Source: Micromonospora sp045209745
Lineage (GTDB): Bacteria > Actinomycetota > Actinomycetes > Mycobacteriales > Micromonosporaceae
Assembly: GCF_045209745.1 (NCBI RefSeq)
Contig: NZ_CP109273.1
Location: 496,001-560,000, forward strand
Direction of reading: 5' to 3'
Length of the DNA stretch: 64,000 nucleotides
The position numbers and the translations under genes were made by a program. The notes beneath the pieces are model-generated. The model was not told where the DNA came from, did no database searches, and worked only from the letters and a program-made list of their open reading frames with translations. The first letter of the stretch is position 1. Every line of letters begins with the position of its first letter. Shown in pieces: positions 24,258 to 31,228 of this stretch.

Positions 24258-25127
24258 ATGCACACGCTCCGTACCGCGCCCCGCCGGCTGCTGGCCGGCT
24301 CCGGCGCGCTCCTGCTCACCACCGCCCTCGCCGCCGCCGGCGCCCCGGTTCCGGCCAGTGCCGCGACCGGCGCGGACACCGTCGGATACGTCCGGCTCGC
24401 CCACCTGTCCCCGGACACCCCGGCCGTCGACGTCTATCTGGTCGCGCCGGACTCCGCGAAGCCGAGGGTCTTCCCCGGGGTCGGCTACGGCGTGGTCTCC
24501 GACTACCTGGAACTGGCACCCGGCCGGTACGCGGTGGCGATGCGCGAGGCCGGCGCTCCCGCCAGCGATCCCCCGGTGCTCACCACCGAGGTCGCGGTGA
24601 CCAGCGGCGACGCGTACACGGTTGCCGGTGTCGGCCGGTACGCAGACCTGGGGCTGCGGGTGCTCAACGATGACCTCAGCACGCCCACGCGGGGCCGCGC
24701 CAAGGTGCGTGTCGTGCAGGCGTCCGTGCGTACCCCGGTGCTCGACGTGGCTGCCGCCGACGGCCCGATGATCGCCGACGGCGTGCAGTTCGCGACGACG
24801 ACCGAATACCAGGAGGTCGAGCCGGGCAGCTGGCGGCTGCGGCTGACGGGCGCTGGCGGGCCGAGCACCGACGCCGAGGTGCGACTCAGCGGCGGCGCCG
24901 TCTATTCACTGCTGGTGCTCGACGCGAAGCAGGGCGGGCTCACCGCCGAGCTGCGCCGCGACGCCGAGGGCGGCACCGTCGTGCCCGCCGGCGGGGTGGA
25001 CACCGGCGCTGGCGGCACCGCGAGGGCCGGGCTCGGCGCGTACCCCCTGGTGGCCGGCGGGTTGGCTGCGGCGGCCGTCGCGGTGACCCTGCTGATGTGG
25101 CACCGACGACGGCGCACCACCTGGTGA
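24258..25127 (+). CDS. DUF4397 surface protein with sorting-like C-terminus
   Basis: Exported protein of 289 aa from ATG 24258 (CGGAGG 7 nt upstream). A signal peptide (about 1-36, cleavage near ASA-AT) is followed by two DUF4397 repeats (YVRLAHLSPDTPAVDVYL, then AKVRVVQASVRTPVLDV). The C-terminus has PAGGVDTGAGG, a hydrophobic helix (about 259-280) and the basic tail WHRRRRTTW. This looks like a cell-wall sorting signal without LPXTG. It overlaps the following class F sortase gene by 4 nt, suggesting enzyme and substrate. Confidence 0.85.
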   Translation: MHTLRTAPRRLLAGSGALLLTTALAAAGAPVPASAATGADTVGYVRLAHLSPDTPAVDVYLVAPDSAKPRVFPGVGYGVVSDYLELAPGRYAVAMREAGAPASDPPVLTTEVAVTSGDAYTVAGVGRYADLGLRVLNDDLSTPTRGRAKVRVVQASVRTPVLDVAAADGPMIADGVQFATTTEYQEVEPGSWRLRLTGAGGPSTDAEVRLSGGAVYSLLVLDAKQGGLTAELRRDAEGGTVVPAGGVDTGAGGTARAGLGAYPLVAGGLAAAAVAVTLLMWHRRRRTTW

Positions 25128-25801
25128 ACACCGGGCCCGACCCGTCGATCCGACGGCACCGCGACCGCCGGGTGCCGCTGGCCGCGCTGGTCGCGGCAGG
25201 CGCGGCGGTCTGCCTGGCCGCCGGCACCGGGGTCGGGCTCGCCACCACCGGCGCCGCGCCGCCGATGGCGAGCTGGCACCCCGGCTGCGCCGACGACTGC
25301 CCGTCGACGGCCGCCGCGCCCGCGTCACAGGATCCACCCACGCGGGTACGCGTACCGCGTATCGACCTCGACTCCACGCTCACCATGCTGGGCCTGGACC
25401 GCGCCGGTGCGCTGATCCCGCCGACCGACTTCGACACCGCTGGCTGGTACGGCGGTGGCCCGGCCCCCGGCGACACCGGTCCGGCCGTGCTCGCCGGGCA
25501 CCTGGACTCGCGGCGCGGTCCGGCGGTCTTCGCCCGGCTCGGTGAGCTTCGGCCCGGCGACCGGGTTGAGGTGTGGCGCGGCGGACAGCGGTTGTCGTTC
25601 CGGGTGACCGGTTCGCTGCGTACCCGCAAGGATCAGTTCCCGACAGCCGTGGTCTACGGGCCGACGCCCGGCGCGGAGCTGCGCCTGGTCACCTGCGGTG
25701 GCGAGTTCGACCGGCGGAGCGGGCACTACCGGGACAACGTGGTGGTTTTCGCGGTGACCGAGGCGGCCCGCCCGGCGCTGCCAGAGTCCGCCGCGGGCTG
25801 A
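25124..25801 (+). CDS. Class F sortase
   Basis: Transpeptidase that attaches surface proteins to the cell envelope; 225 aa from GTG 25124 (a GTG at 25097 is also in frame). A single N-terminal membrane anchor (about 19-44) precedes the sortase beta-barrel. The catalytic triad is visible as H126 (AGHLDS), C191 (LVTCGG) and R203 (GHYRDN). Actinobacterial class F lineage by size and by motif context. Translationally coupled to the DUF4397 protein. Confidence 0.9.
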   Translation: MNTGPDPSIRRHRDRRVPLAALVAAGAAVCLAAGTGVGLATTGAAPPMASWHPGCADDCPSTAAAPASQDPPTRVRVPRIDLDSTLTMLGLDRAGALIPPTDFDTAGWYGGGPAPGDTGPAVLAGHLDSRRGPAVFARLGELRPGDRVEVWRGGQRLSFRVTGSLRTRKDQFPTAVVYGPTPGAELRLVTCGGEFDRRSGHYRDNVVVFAVTEAARPALPESAAG

Positions 25802-25841
25802 GCCGCCAGTCTGGCCCGCGGCACCGTCCCCGGCCCGCTCG

Positions 25842-25985
25842 CCGGTCCAGCCCGCTCACCGGTCCAGCCCGCTCACCGGTCCAGCCCGCTCACCGGTCCA
25901 GCCCGCAGCGCTCTCGCGGCCTGATCAACTCGGGTCCGGCCCGCTCACCGGTCCGGCACGCAGTGCTCTCGCGGCCTGATCAACT
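25842..25985. repeat. 17-bp tandem repeats plus 26-bp direct repeat
   Basis: CCGGTCCAGCCCGCTCA is repeated three and a half times (25842-25906). Overlapping its end, a 26-bp segment at 25905-25930 recurs at 25960-25985 with one mismatch, including TCTCGCGGCCTGATCAACT. There are no spacer/repeat alternations of CRISPR type and no coding frame that I trust. This and the next array fill the 331-bp gap between sortase and DUF2203. Confidence 0.8.
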
Positions 25986-26086
25986 GGGGTTCAAAATGTC
26001 GGGGTGTCCAGCTCGCCGGATGCCCCGGTTTCCGGGATCGCGAGTGGATCATCGACTGAGCCTGGCGATCCCATGCCAGCACCGGC

Positions 26087-26146
26087 GTCAGGGTGGGCGG
26101 CGTCAGAGTGGGCGGCGTCAGGGTGGGCGGCGTCAGAGCGGGCGGC
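26087..26146. repeat. Four 15-bp tandem repeats at DUF2203 3' end
   Basis: Units of GTCAGGGTGGGCGGC / GTCAGAGTGGGCGGC repeat four times. The last unit overlaps the stop codon of the minus-strand DUF2203 gene, and every unit would supply TGA in the same frame, so the repeat region is likely a duplicated 3' end. Confidence 0.8.
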
Positions 26147-26486
26147 GGCCGGCGAAGCCGCACTCGGCCCGGTGGTACCAGCGCACGTCGGAGTCGCCTT
26201 CCAGCCAGCACCAGAGCACGGCGCGGCCGGCCCGCTCGCCGGGAAAGTCGAGCAGCACCGGAGCGATGCCCTTGACCTGGATGTCGTGCTGGTGCAGCTC
26301 ATCGACGACGGCATGCAGCCGGGCCTCCAGCGCCTTCACCTCGGCCAGCCCGCCGAGCGCGCTCACCCCGTGGTCGGCCAGGTCGGCGCGCAGCTCGGCC
26401 AGGTCGGCCCGGACCCGGATCAGCTCGTCGATGCGCGGCTGCAGGGTGGCCACCAGGTGCCGGGCCTGGGCGAGTGTGAACACCGG
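26133..26486 (-). CDS. DUF2203 family protein
   Basis: 117 aa from GTG 26486 (VFTLAQARHLVATLQPRI), the usual start of this family; no strong Shine-Dalgarno sequence. A long helical middle (residues about 20-70) is followed by GIAPVLLDFPGERAGRAVLWCW, then DVRWYHRAECGFAGRRPL, the conserved DUF2203 C-terminus. The family has no known function. It is followed by 15-bp tandem repeats and precedes proC by 43 bp on the opposite side. Confidence 0.75.
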   Translation of the reverse strand, partial: PVFTLAQARHLVATLQPRIDELIRVRADLAELRADLADHGVSALGGLAEVKALEARLHAVVDELHQHDIQVKGIAPVLLDFPGERAGRAVLWCWLEGDSDVRWYHRAECGFAGRRPL

Positions 26487-26529
26487 GCCAGTATGCGGCA
26501 CGCACGGCCCCGCGAAGCGCCCGGAACGC

Positions 26530-27348
26530 TCAGTCGGCCTGGGCCGCCAGCTCGCGGGCGCGATCCCGGGCAGCCTCCAGTGCGGCGAGCAGCGCCGCCC
26601 GTACGCCGTGCTTCTCCAGCTCACGGATCGCGGAGATGGTGGTGCCGGCCGGCGAGGTGACCGCCTCGCGCAGCTTGACCGGGTGCTCGCCGGAGTCGCG
26701 CAGCATCACCGCGGAACCGATCGCGGTCTGCACGATCAGCTCGTGGGCCACCTGCCGGGGTAGCCCGAGCAGGATCCCAGCGTCGATCATGGCCTCGACC
26801 AGCAGGTAGAAGTAGGCCGGGCCGGAGCCGGAGAGCGCGGTGACCGCGTCCTGTTGTGACTCGGGCACCCGGATCGTCTGACCGAGGGGCTTGAACATCT
26901 CCTCGGCCAACGCCAGGTGCGCCCCGGTGGCGTACGCGCCTGCCGAGATCGCGGTCATCGCCTCGTCGACCAACGCCGGGGTGTTGGTCATCACCCGGAC
27001 CACGGGGGTGCCATCGGGCAGCCGGCGGCTGAAGAAACTGGTGGGCAGACCGGCGCAGAGCGAAATGACGAGCTTGTCGGCCGGCACCTTGGGGCCGATC
27101 TCGTCGAGCAGCGCGGCGGCGTCCTGCGGTTTCACGGAGACCGCGAGCACCGCCGCCTCGTCCACCGCCGTCAGGTTGTCGACCACCCGTACGCCGTAGC
27201 GGGCGGTCAACTCCTCGGCGCGGGCCGGCCGCCGAGCGGTAGCCAGCAACCGATCCACCGGCCACCCCGAGCGCAGCAGCCCGGAAAGCATCAGCTCCCC
27301 AATCTTGCCCGCGCCAATAACGGCAACGGTGTGCACCCCAGCTGCCAT
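26530..27348 (-). CDS. proC: Pyrroline-5-carboxylate reductase
   Basis: Final step of proline synthesis. 272 aa, the normal length. The Rossmann site GAGKIGE is at 12-18; SVKPQD and the P5CR signature region (ALSGSGPAYFYLLVEAM, then REAVTSPAGTT) are intact. The start is ATG 27348. Palindrome copy B lies upstream, between it and the phosphofructokinase stop. Confidence 0.95.
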   Translation of the reverse strand: MAAGVHTVAVIGAGKIGELMLSGLLRSGWPVDRLLATARRPARAEELTARYGVRVVDNLTAVDEAAVLAVSVKPQDAAALLDEIGPKVPADKLVISLCAGLPTSFFSRRLPDGTPVVRVMTNTPALVDEAMTAISAGAYATGAHLALAEEMFKPLGQTIRVPESQQDAVTALSGSGPAYFYLLVEAMIDAGILLGLPRQVAHELIVQTAIGSAVMLRDSGEHPVKLREAVTSPAGTTISAIRELEKHGVRAALLAALEAARDRARELAAQAD

Positions 27349-27370
27349 GTCGCCCGCACCCCTCCCTCAC

Positions 27371-27438
27371 CCCGCCGATCTAGGGCGGATCGTCGTCAGT
27401 TGATCTCCAGACACAGCGATACGCCCTAGATCGACGGG
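27371..27438. repeat. GATC-ended intergenic palindrome (copy B)
   Basis: An inverted repeat whose outer arms (about 27371-27387 and 27422-27438) contain CGATCTAGGGCG and its complement. On the minus strand it aligns over its whole length with copy A at 15818-15881, including the loop TGTCTGGAGATCAACT, with about ten substitutions. Confidence 0.7.
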
Positions 27439-27526
27439 CTATGGCGCCGGGGGGCCCCGGGGGGCACCCGGAGGGCGCGGGGGCGGCGCGGCGGCGGGGG
27501 GCCGCCGCGCCGCAGGCTGGCGGGGA

Positions 27527-28555
27527 TCAGCTGCCGAAGAAGACCTCGGCTTCGGCGTACCGCTCCAGCGGCACGGTCTTCAGCTCGCGGGTGGCATCGG
27601 CCAGCGGCACCCGGACGATGTCGGTGCTCTGCATCGCGACCATCTTGCCCCAGTCGCCGTCGTTGACGGCGTCGATGGCATGCAGGCCCAGGCGGGTGGC
27701 GAGCACCCGGTCGAAGGCGGTCGGGGTGCCACCGCGCTGGATGTGGCCCAGCACCACGGTGCGGGCCTCCTTGCCGGTCTTGGCCTCCAGCTGCTCGGCG
27801 AGCCACTGGCCGATGCCGCCGAGGCGGACGTGGCCGAACGAGTCCAACTCCTGGTTGGCGAGGACCATCTGGCCGTCCAGTGGCTGGGCGCCCTCGGCGA
27901 CCACCACGATCGGGGCGTACTGGTGCTGGAAGCGCTTCTCGACGTAGCCGGCCACCTGCTCGACGTCGAACTGCCGCTCGGGCAGCAGGATCACGTTGGC
28001 GCCGCCGGCCAGGCCGGCGTGCAGGGCGATCCAACCGGCGTGCCGGCCCATCACCTCGACGACCAGGGTGCGGTGGTGGCTCTCCGCGGTGGTGTGCAGG
28101 CGGTCGATGGCCTCCATCGCGATGTTGACCGCGGTGTCGAAGCCGAAGGTGTAGTCGGTGGCGCCGAGGTCGTTGTCGATCGTCTTCGGCACGCCGATGA
28201 CGTGCACGCCCAGCTCGTGGAGCTTGGTGGCCACGCCGAGGGTGTCCTCGCCGCCGATCGCGATCAGCGCGTCCACGCCCTGCGCGGCGAGGTTGTCCTT
28301 GATCCGCTCGACGCCGTTCTCGATCTTGAACGGGTTGGTCCGGGACGAGCCGAGGATGGTGCCGCCGCGGGGCAGGATGCCACGGACGTCAGCGATGTTC
28401 AGGGGTCGGGACAGACCCTCCAGCGGGCCCTTCCAGCCGTCCCGGAAGCCCACGAACTCGTGACCGTACGTGGCGACGCCCTTGCGGACCACCGCCCGGA
28501 TGACCGCATTGAGACCCGGGCAGTCGCCGCCGCCGGTGAGCACGCCGATACGCAT
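27527..28555 (-). CDS. pfkA: 6-phosphofructokinase, PPi-type active-site residues
   Basis: Phosphorylates fructose 6-phosphate in glycolysis. 342 aa from ATG 28555, with AGGAGG upstream. GGGDCPGLNAVIR is at 8-20, the catalytic loop PKTIDND at 123-129 and MGRHAGW in the middle. Phosphoryl-donor positions are D104 (GGEDT) and K124 (PKTIDND). Asp104 and Lys124 are the residues of pyrophosphate-dependent enzymes, where ATP enzymes carry Gly at 104. The enzyme may therefore be PPi-dependent, as in Amycolatopsis, though many genomes would label it ATP-dependent. Confidence 0.92.
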   Translation of the reverse strand: MRIGVLTGGGDCPGLNAVIRAVVRKGVATYGHEFVGFRDGWKGPLEGLSRPLNIADVRGILPRGGTILGSSRTNPFKIENGVERIKDNLAAQGVDALIAIGGEDTLGVATKLHELGVHVIGVPKTIDNDLGATDYTFGFDTAVNIAMEAIDRLHTTAESHHRTLVVEVMGRHAGWIALHAGLAGGANVILLPERQFDVEQVAGYVEKRFQHQYAPIVVVAEGAQPLDGQMVLANQELDSFGHVRLGGIGQWLAEQLEAKTGKEARTVVLGHIQRGGTPTAFDRVLATRLGLHAIDAVNDGDWGKMVAMQSTDIVRVPLADATRELKTVPLERYAEAEVFFGS

Positions 28556-28727
28556 GATCCGCTCATCCTCCTGAAGCATCAGGTAAAGCCCGATTTGCCC
28601 CAGGATATGTGTCAAGTCAGACCATCGGCGCCGTTGCCGGCCCGGGGCGGGCCGTCACTGCGAACTGTAGTCGGCCTGCTGGTGCGACGACAGCGCGCCC
28701 CGGGGTGACTCACCCAACCATCGCTGC

Positions 28728-29231
28728 TCAGAAGGTCACCTCGCGGTTCTCGCCGGCCTTCGGCGGGCGTCCCGTGACCGCGGCCTTCGCGAAGCCGAGC
28801 AAGTTGACCATGGCGCTGCTCGCCGAGTCCCAGTACTCGGCGGAACTGGCGTGCACCTTGATCAGCGTGAGTCCGGGGGTGTCCAGCCCGTCAGCAAACC
28901 ACGCCTTGAGCAGCGGGCTCCACAGCCGCTCGGCCCGGGCTCGGTCGAAGCCCTCGGTGGCGGTGCCGGAGATCGACACCCAGGCGTTGTGCTTCTGATC
29001 GGAAAAGGCGACGTTGACCTCCGGGTTGACCCGGAGCTGGCGGACCTTGGCCGAGTCGGCGGAGGCGAAGAACCACAACTCGCCGTCGAACTCGGCTTCC
29101 TGAAGCCCCATCGGCCGGCTCACCTGCCGCCCGTCCAGAGCAGTCGTGGTGAGCATGCAGATCCGCGCGGCCCGGGCCAGTTCGGTGACCCGGGCGCGGG
29201 CCTCGGCGGCACTGGTCGGCTGGTTGCTCAT
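28728..29231 (-). CDS. Pyridoxamine 5'-phosphate oxidase-family (general stress 26-like) protein
   Basis: Split-barrel flavin/F420-binding protein, 167 aa from ATG 29231 with GAGGAG 7 nt upstream. Features: RICMLTTTALDGRQVSRPM at about 22-40, LWFFASADSAKVRQL, NPEVNVAFSD and the GTATEGFDRARAERLW block, as in general stress protein 26. Cofactor and substrate unknown. It is followed on the same strand by nothing close; pfkA begins 172 bp upstream in the window coordinate sense. Confidence 0.85.
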   Translation of the reverse strand: MSNQPTSAAEARARVTELARAARICMLTTTALDGRQVSRPMGLQEAEFDGELWFFASADSAKVRQLRVNPEVNVAFSDQKHNAWVSISGTATEGFDRARAERLWSPLLKAWFADGLDTPGLTLIKVHASSAEYWDSASSAMVNLLGFAKAAVTGRPPKAGENREVTF

Positions 29232-29299
29232 GGCACTCTCCTCGGCTCGGCTCGTCGAACCGATGCCCGGGACAGAACCGGTCAAACCTCCGACCGCAC

Positions 29300-29797
29300 T
29301 CAGCGGCTCGTCATCGCCCGCCACCGTGCCAGATTGTGCCGGGCGTCGACCAGAGCGTCGTGCCGGGCGGCGTCCGCGTCGGGCAAGGTCGGCCGACCAC
29401 GGTCGTCCCAGAGCTGCCGCAGCTCCTTGGTGTAGCGGGGAATCTCCCGGGGCAGCGCCGGCATCGCACCCCAGAGCTGGGCGAGCACCACGTGGTCGTA
29501 CGCGGCGAACCAGGCCCACAGCTCCAGCTGCTCGCCCGGCCGGTCCCGGATCGGCTCGACCAGGAAGTCGAACAGGTCGTCGCGGATGCGCTCGCGTGAC
29601 CGCCAGGCCCGGTCCGCCGGGGAGGGCAGCTTGTCCAACACATTGCGACGGACCCAGGGCACGGCGCGGGAATCGTCGAACTCGGTGGAGACCGCGTAGA
29701 ACTCGCGGCCGTACTCGTCGACGACACCGATCGAGACGAGGTCGACGGTTGTGCCGTCCTCGATGAACTCGCAGTCGTAGAAGTAGCGGTAGACCAT
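29300..29797 (-). CDS. RNase AS (polyadenylate-specific 3' exoribonuclease, Rv2179c family)
   Basis: DEDDh-type exonuclease trimming poly(A)-like RNA in actinobacteria. 165 aa from ATG 29797 (MVYRYFYDCEFIEDG), GAGGATG upstream; longer readings to 29977 lack support. Acidic pair Asp8 and Glu10 in YDCEFIEDG, Asp in AWFAAYDHVV and the final H-x4-D pair in HDALVDARHNL complete the active site. In M. tuberculosis the gene directly follows aroG; here it is about 10 kb away. Confidence 0.9.
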   Translation of the reverse strand: MVYRYFYDCEFIEDGTTVDLVSIGVVDEYGREFYAVSTEFDDSRAVPWVRRNVLDKLPSPADRAWRSRERIRDDLFDFLVEPIRDRPGEQLELWAWFAAYDHVVLAQLWGAMPALPREIPRYTKELRQLWDDRGRPTLPDADAARHDALVDARHNLARWRAMTSR

Positions 29798-30091
29798 TCC
29801 GGCCATCCTCGCCCACCGCCGCGCGGCGCTGACCGGCGGGGCCGGCGGGACGGCACGGCCGGAGCCAGCGACGACCCGCGCGCCGACCGGGACAGACATC
29901 GCAGAAACGGTGCGCCGCAGCTCGCGACGGTCACGGAAGTGCTTCGAGGGGTGTACAGCAAGCGACCGGACCGTCATGATCTGATGTGTACCGCTACCGG
30001 ACGCCGAATCGGTGTCAGTTCACCTTGTCGGGGCCCATCAGGTTCGCCCGGTGAGCGAGTTTGTGGTCCATGACCGGGGAGGGGTTGGGCC

Positions 30092-30784
30092 GTGGAGGTT
30101 CGCCTGCCGGAGCCGGGTGACGCGCTCACGGGTGTCGAGATGTTCGCCGGGTTGGAGCCTGAGGTGCGGCAGCGGGTCATCGCCGCCGCCGTCCCGCGCA
30201 CCTACCGCAAGGGTCAGTTGCTCTTCGTGGAGAACGACCCGGGTGAGTCGCTGATCGTGCTGCGCCGCGGCGCGGTGGCCGTCTTTCGCACCGCACCCAC
30301 CGGCGAGCGGGCCGTGCTGTCGGTGATCCGTCCACCGGACGTGCTCGGCGAGGTCTCCCTGCTCGACGCGTCCACCCGGTCCGCCTCCGCGGAGGCCATC
30401 GAGGACTGCGCGGCGCTCGCACTCTCCCGGGGGGCGTTCATGGAGCTGGTGCACTCCAACCCTCGCATCCTGGACGCGGTGATGCGCTCGCTGGGCGGGC
30501 TGATCCGCCGGCTGACCGAGCAGAACGCCGACCACGTCTTCCTCGACCTGCCCGGTCGGGTTGCCAAGACGCTGGTCCGGTTGGCGGGCGAGAGCCAGGC
30601 ACCGATGATCACGATCGAGCTCAACCAGAGTCAACTGGCCGAGATGGCCGGTGGTTCCCGGCAGAGCGTCAACCAGGCGATCGGCTCGTTCGCCAGCCGC
30701 GGCTGGCTGCGTACCGAGGGGCGTCGGATCGTGGTGACCGACGTGGCCGCGCTGCGCCGCCGCGCCGGCATGAACGACCGCTGA
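30092..30784 (+). CDS. Crp/Fnr family transcriptional regulator
   Basis: 230 aa from GTG 30092 with GAGGGG upstream. The N-terminal cyclic-nucleotide-binding barrel (about 12-128) contains GQLLFVENDPGESLIVLRRG and VLGEVSLLDASTRSASAEA. The long dimer helix leads to a C-terminal winged HTH (about 165-215) with QSQLAEMAGGSRQSVNQAIG as the HTH core. No Cys pattern for an Fe-S cluster. Whether it binds cAMP cannot be told. It stands alone, facing away from RNase AS. Confidence 0.9.
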   Translation: MEVRLPEPGDALTGVEMFAGLEPEVRQRVIAAAVPRTYRKGQLLFVENDPGESLIVLRRGAVAVFRTAPTGERAVLSVIRPPDVLGEVSLLDASTRSASAEAIEDCAALALSRGAFMELVHSNPRILDAVMRSLGGLIRRLTEQNADHVFLDLPGRVAKTLVRLAGESQAPMITIELNQSQLAEMAGGSRQSVNQAIGSFASRGWLRTEGRRIVVTDVAALRRRAGMNDR

Positions 30785-30802
30785 CGCACCGAGACGACAT
30801 GA

Positions 30803-30836
30803 CGCGGCCGGGTCACCCGTGGGCGACCCGGCCGCG
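30803..30836. terminator. Bidirectional hairpin between converging genes
   Basis: CGCGGCCGGGTC (30803-30814) and GACCCGGCCGCG (30825-30836) form a 12-bp perfect stem with a 10-nt loop, between the Crp gene (plus) and a small acidic protein gene (minus). Confidence 0.7.
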
Positions 30837-30855
30837 ACGCGTTACCGGCGTCGGG

Positions 30856-31053
30856 TCACACTCCGGGGCTGCCCGGCCCGGCCCACTTGTCCGGACCCTT
30901 GCCGTCGCCGCCCGGGCCGTGGGACTGCTCGCTCACGATGCCGTCGGCCTGCAGCGTGGCGAGCGTGGCCGCGTCGACGTCCACCGAATCGCCTGCGGAG
31001 TGGCTGACCCCGTTGCCGTCGGTCCAGTCGCTTTCCAACTTGACGTACACCAT
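30856..31053 (-). CDS. Small acidic hypothetical protein
   Basis: 65 aa from ATG 31053, AGGGGGA about 9 nt upstream. The sequence begins MVYVKLESDWTDGNGVSH, continues with SAGDSVDVDAATLATLQADG and ends in a Gly/Lys-rich tail. No membrane or signal segment. The short beta-rich core resembles phage-like small proteins that bind other proteins, but I do not recognise it. It converges with the Crp-family gene. Confidence 0.6.
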   Translation of the reverse strand: MVYVKLESDWTDGNGVSHSAGDSVDVDAATLATLQADGIVSEQSHGPGGDGKGPDKWAGPGSPGV

Positions 31054-31228
31054 TGACCTGTCCCCCTCTGGTCGCTGATCCATATCTGGCCGCCTGAATC
31101 TAGTCGGTTGACCACCCGATTGGACTGTCCACAAGCCAACAGGCCAGTACCCGACAGCCGCGCCGGGGGCGATACTCCCTGTCAGGGGACGCCACCGGCG
31201 TCATCCGGTTCGCCAGTGGAGGGGTGTC

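Noticed and set aside
25842..25985. CRISPR-like repeats
   Set aside because: Units are tandem without unique spacers and no cas genes are nearby.
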